From Sandaracinus amylolyticus (GTDB lineage: Bacteria; Myxococcota_A; Polyangia; Polyangiales; Sandaracinaceae), in contig NZ_CP070225.1 of assembly GCF_021631985.1 (NCBI RefSeq), positions 7,192,001 through 7,256,000 of the forward strand: 64,000 nucleotides of DNA, read 5' to 3'. Made by a program: the position numbers and the translations under genes. Positions 61,877 through 64,000 of this stretch are shown piece after piece. Under the pieces are notes generated by a model. That model was not told where the DNA came from and searched no databases. It saw nothing but the letters and a program-made list of their open reading frames with translations. Numbering within the stretch: the stretch's first letter is position 1; each line of letters opens with the position of its first letter.

Positions 61877-62944
61877 TCAGCGCATCGCGAAGAACGCGGC
61901 CGCCAGCACCAGCAGCACCAGCACTCCGACGCCTGCCGCGATGCCCAGCATCGCGAGCGACTTGCCCGGCGACGCGTCGGCCTCGGGCGCGTGCTGCATC
62001 GAGGGCGGCGGCGCGATCGGCTGCGGAGGCACGTGAGTGAGCCCGCTGATCCATGCCGCGGGCGTCGGGAGCGCTTCGAGCGCGGCGAGCATCTCGGGCG
62101 CGTTCGCGAAACGATCGCTCGGCTTCTTCGCGAGCGCGCGCTGCACGATCTGCTCGAGCGCCGGCAGCACCGTGAGCCCCTCGCGCTTGGTCGAGAGCGG
62201 CGGCACCGGCTCGAGCAGGTGCGCCTTGAGCATCTCGTGCTGGCTCTCGACCTCGAACGGCCACGAGCCGGTGAGCATCTCGAAGAGCATCACGCCGAAC
62301 GAGTAGACGTCGCTGCGCGCGTCGACCGGCGTGCCCGTCGCTTGCTCGGGCGACATGTACGCGGGGCTTCCGAACACCGCGCCCTGCATCGTGAGCTTCT
62401 TCGCGGGGCCCCACTTCTTGTCGTCGGTGAACTTCACCAGACCGAAGTCGAGCAGCTTCGCGACCCAGTTGCGCCCGTCCCACGTGACGAAGACGTTCTC
62501 GGTCTTCAGGTCGCGATGCAGCACGCCCGCCTTGTGCGCGTGCGCGAGGCCGCGGAGCACTTGCTTGCCGAGCTCGAGACCGGTCTGGGGATCCGGCGTG
62601 TGCTCGACGACCATCTCCTCGAGCGTGCGGCCCTGCAGCAGCTCCATCACGAGGTACGGCGTGTTGCGCGCCGTGTCGACGCCGTAGTCGCGCACCTCGA
62701 GGATGTTCGGGTGCTTGAGCTCGAAGAGCGCCTCGGCCTCGCGCCGGAAGCGCTCGCGCGTCTCGTCGTCGGCGATCTCGTTCTGCAGGATCTTCACCGC
62801 GCAGAGCGCGCCGCGCGCGTCGGTCGCGCGGTAGACCGTGCCCATCGCGCCCGCGCCGAGCTTCGCGTCGAGGCGATACTTCCCCGCGACGATCTGACCG
62901 ACCATCGGATCGGGCTTGGAGGCGCTGGGCGCGGTCGCGTTCAT
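61877..62944 (-). CDS. Ser/Thr protein kinase (short, single membrane segment)
   Basis: A 355-residue Hanks-type kinase with a full catalytic domain (about 23-285): glycine loop LGAGAMGTV, K51 in CAVKILQ, HRDLKTEN, LLDFGLVK and YMSPEQ. A linker precedes one C-terminal membrane segment (about 330-352, SLAMLGIAAGVGVLVLLVLAA) with only a few residues outside, so it is membrane-tethered but has no sensor domain. ATG 62944 is chosen; the open frame further upstream has no kinase similarity. It follows the TRAP-type gene by 52 bases on the same strand. Confidence 0.9.
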   Translation of the reverse strand: MNATAPSASKPDPMVGQIVAGKYRLDAKLGAGAMGTVYRATDARGALCAVKILQNEIADDETRERFRREAEALFELKHPNILEVRDYGVDTARNTPYLVMELLQGRTLEEMVVEHTPDPQTGLELGKQVLRGLAHAHKAGVLHRDLKTENVFVTWDGRNWVAKLLDFGLVKFTDDKKWGPAKKLTMQGAVFGSPAYMSPEQATGTPVDARSDVYSFGVMLFEMLTGSWPFEVESQHEMLKAHLLEPVPPLSTKREGLTVLPALEQIVQRALAKKPSDRFANAPEMLAALEALPTPAAWISGLTHVPPQPIAPPPSMQHAPEADASPGKSLAMLGIAAGVGVLVLLVLAAAFFAMR

Positions 62945-62996
62945 CGACGTCCCGCAGGGTACACGAGATGCCTCCGTGTGTTCAGTGCTCCGGGCC

Positions 62997-64000
62997 TCAA
63001 CGCGCGGCGGCGATCGCACGATCGAGCAGCTCGCGCGTGTAGACGCGACCGACGAGGCGCTCGCGCGTCTGCTGCGCGATCTGCCGCCACTCCGCCTCGT
63101 ACTGCGACGCGTCGACGATCGTCATGCCGGGGCGCGTCGAGAGCGTCTGGTAGTAACGATCGTCGTCGCGACGCACCGTGCGCTGCAGCGTCTCGTGGGC
63201 CTGGCGTCCGGTCTCGCGCAGCGCGGTCTGCAGATCGGCAGGCAGCGACTCGACCTTCTCCTTCGAGAAGAGCGTCGCGCCGAGCAGCACCGCGTTCGAC
63301 TGCTGCATCACGTGGTTGAGCCGCGTGTGCCACTGCAGCGCGCTCGCCGCGGTCGCCGACGCGACGACGGTGTCGATGCGGCCCTGCTCGAGCGCGCCCA
63401 TCACCTGTCCGATCGGCAGCGGCACGCCGCCGGTCGCGCCGATCACACGGAGCAGCTCGGGGAAGATCGGATCGTTCTCGAGGATCCACGGGTGTGCCTC
63501 GCGGAAGTCCGCGGGGCGACGGATCGGGCGCGTCGAGAAGATGCGGCCCTGCCCGTAGTCGCTCCAGCCCATGAGCGTCGCGCCGTTCTGCTCGAAGAGG
63601 CCGCGCAGCTCCGCGTCCATCCTCGTGCGCGCGCGATCGAGGTGCTCGTACGTCTCGAACACGCCGGGCGCCTGCAGCACGAGCGCGGGGCGCGCGATCT
63701 GTCCGATCCCGATCGCGGTGAAGCTCGCTCCGTCGATCTCTCGCGCGCGCAGTCGACGCACCAGATCGAGCTCGTCCCCCGCGCCCGCGGGCATGACGTT
63801 GATCGTGAGGCGTCCGCTGGTCTGCGTGCGCAGCGTGTTGCCCCACGCGGTGAACACGCGGTGCCACGCGGAGCCGCGCGGCGCGAGCGTCGCGATGCGC
63901 AGCGTGACCGGGGCTTCCTGCGCGGAGGCGAGGCGAGCTGCCACGCTCATGTCCACCAGCGAGGGAGCGAGCAGACCCGTCGCGAGAGCGGGCAACGCGG
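62997..64000 (-). CDS. TRAP transporter solute-binding protein (DctP family), 5' end at window edge
   Basis: At least 332 residues of a DctP-type periplasmic binding protein, which captures carboxylates or similar solutes for a TRAP transporter. The mature part begins APVTLRIATLAPRGSAWHRV. Typical features follow: GDELDLVRRLRAREIDGASF, the central helix with FSTRPIRRPADFREAHPW (the family signature around the carboxylate-binding Arg), and a C-terminal long helix. A signal peptide end (LASAQ) is visible, but its beginning and the start codon may lie past the window edge; a TTG at 63995 is the only in-window candidate. No dctQM genes are seen downstream, where the kinase follows. Confidence 0.8.
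   Translation of the reverse strand, partial: ALPALATGLLAPSLVDMSVAARLASAQEAPVTLRIATLAPRGSAWHRVFTAWGNTLRTQTSGRLTINVMPAGAGDELDLVRRLRAREIDGASFTAIGIGQIARPALVLQAPGVFETYEHLDRARTRMDAELRGLFEQNGATLMGWSDYGQGRIFSTRPIRRPADFREAHPWILENDPIFPELLRVIGATGGVPLPIGQVMGALEQGRIDTVVASATAASALQWHTRLNHVMQQSNAVLLGATLFSKEKVESLPADLQTALRETGRQAHETLQRTVRRDDDRYYQTLSTRPGMTIVDASQYEAEWRQIAQQTRERLVGRVYTRELLDRAIAAAR

Overview
The window is very GC-rich, with coding third positions almost entirely G or C. It carries hallmarks of Myxococcota, probably the Sandaracinus/Polyangiales side: several Hanks-type Ser/Thr kinases with TPR or PEGA tails, MopE-like metal-binding lipoproteins, a MYXO-CTERM-type sorting tail, a giant SpvB/RHS protein, an ether-lipid (AGPS-type) synthase and many lipoproteins. 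The assignment is inferred from gene content only. It is chromosomal: recA, lon, rplU-rpmA, alr, tadA, five tRNAs and the SRP RNA are all present.

Layout. 1-1.7 kb: an IS110-type transposase, a gene fragment and tRNA-Phe. 1.8-7 kb: an SseB-like protein, then a tightly overlapped trio (class III aminotransferase, LuxE-like acyl-activating enzyme, LuxC-like acyl reductase) that reads as an acid-to-aldehyde-to-amine cassette. 7-11.2 kb: PilZ protein, metallophosphoesterase, HAD 5'-nucleotidase. 11.2-12 kb: rpmA and rplU. 12-15.6 kb: hypothetical protein, VWA lipoprotein, membrane protein. 15.7-20.9 kb: a lon-led operon with a membrane HEXXH/TPR protein. 21.2-30.5 kb: small lipoprotein, a divergent RelA/SpoT-like protein, and a 2636-residue secreted RHS protein with a nuclease-like C-terminus. 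30.6-39.3 kb: PEGA kinase, a GHKL-ATPase/HEXXH fusion, a secreted beta-helix protein and a second kinase. 39.3-41.9 kb: a stable-RNA cluster (three tRNA-Ser, tRNA-Arg(ACG), SRP RNA) with tadA, an NTR-domain protein and a 13-unit tandem repeat. 41.9-46.8 kb: epimerase and three envelope proteins. 46.9-49.9 kb: recA with a coupled small gene, and comM. 50-57.4 kb: a degenerate kinase and two divergent ExbB-ExbD-ExbD operons. 57.5-61.4 kb: single-TM protein, alanine racemase, AGPS-like FAD enzyme. 61.4-64 kb: an array of 42-bp hairpin units, a fourth kinase, and a TRAP solute-binding protein cut by the window edge.

Many genes are joined by ATGA or GTGA overlaps. Three of the tRNA genes have a clear TTGACA box 16-17 bp upstream of a -10 element on their own side, and a fourth has a TTGACA box with a weaker -10, so the vegetative promoter in this genome looks sigma-70-like. 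The most unusual items are the LuxE/LuxC/aminotransferase cassette, the covarying hairpin array at 61.55-61.82 kb, the RelA/SpoT-like protein, the GHKL/HEXXH fusion, and the signal-peptide RHS protein without a visible immunity gene.
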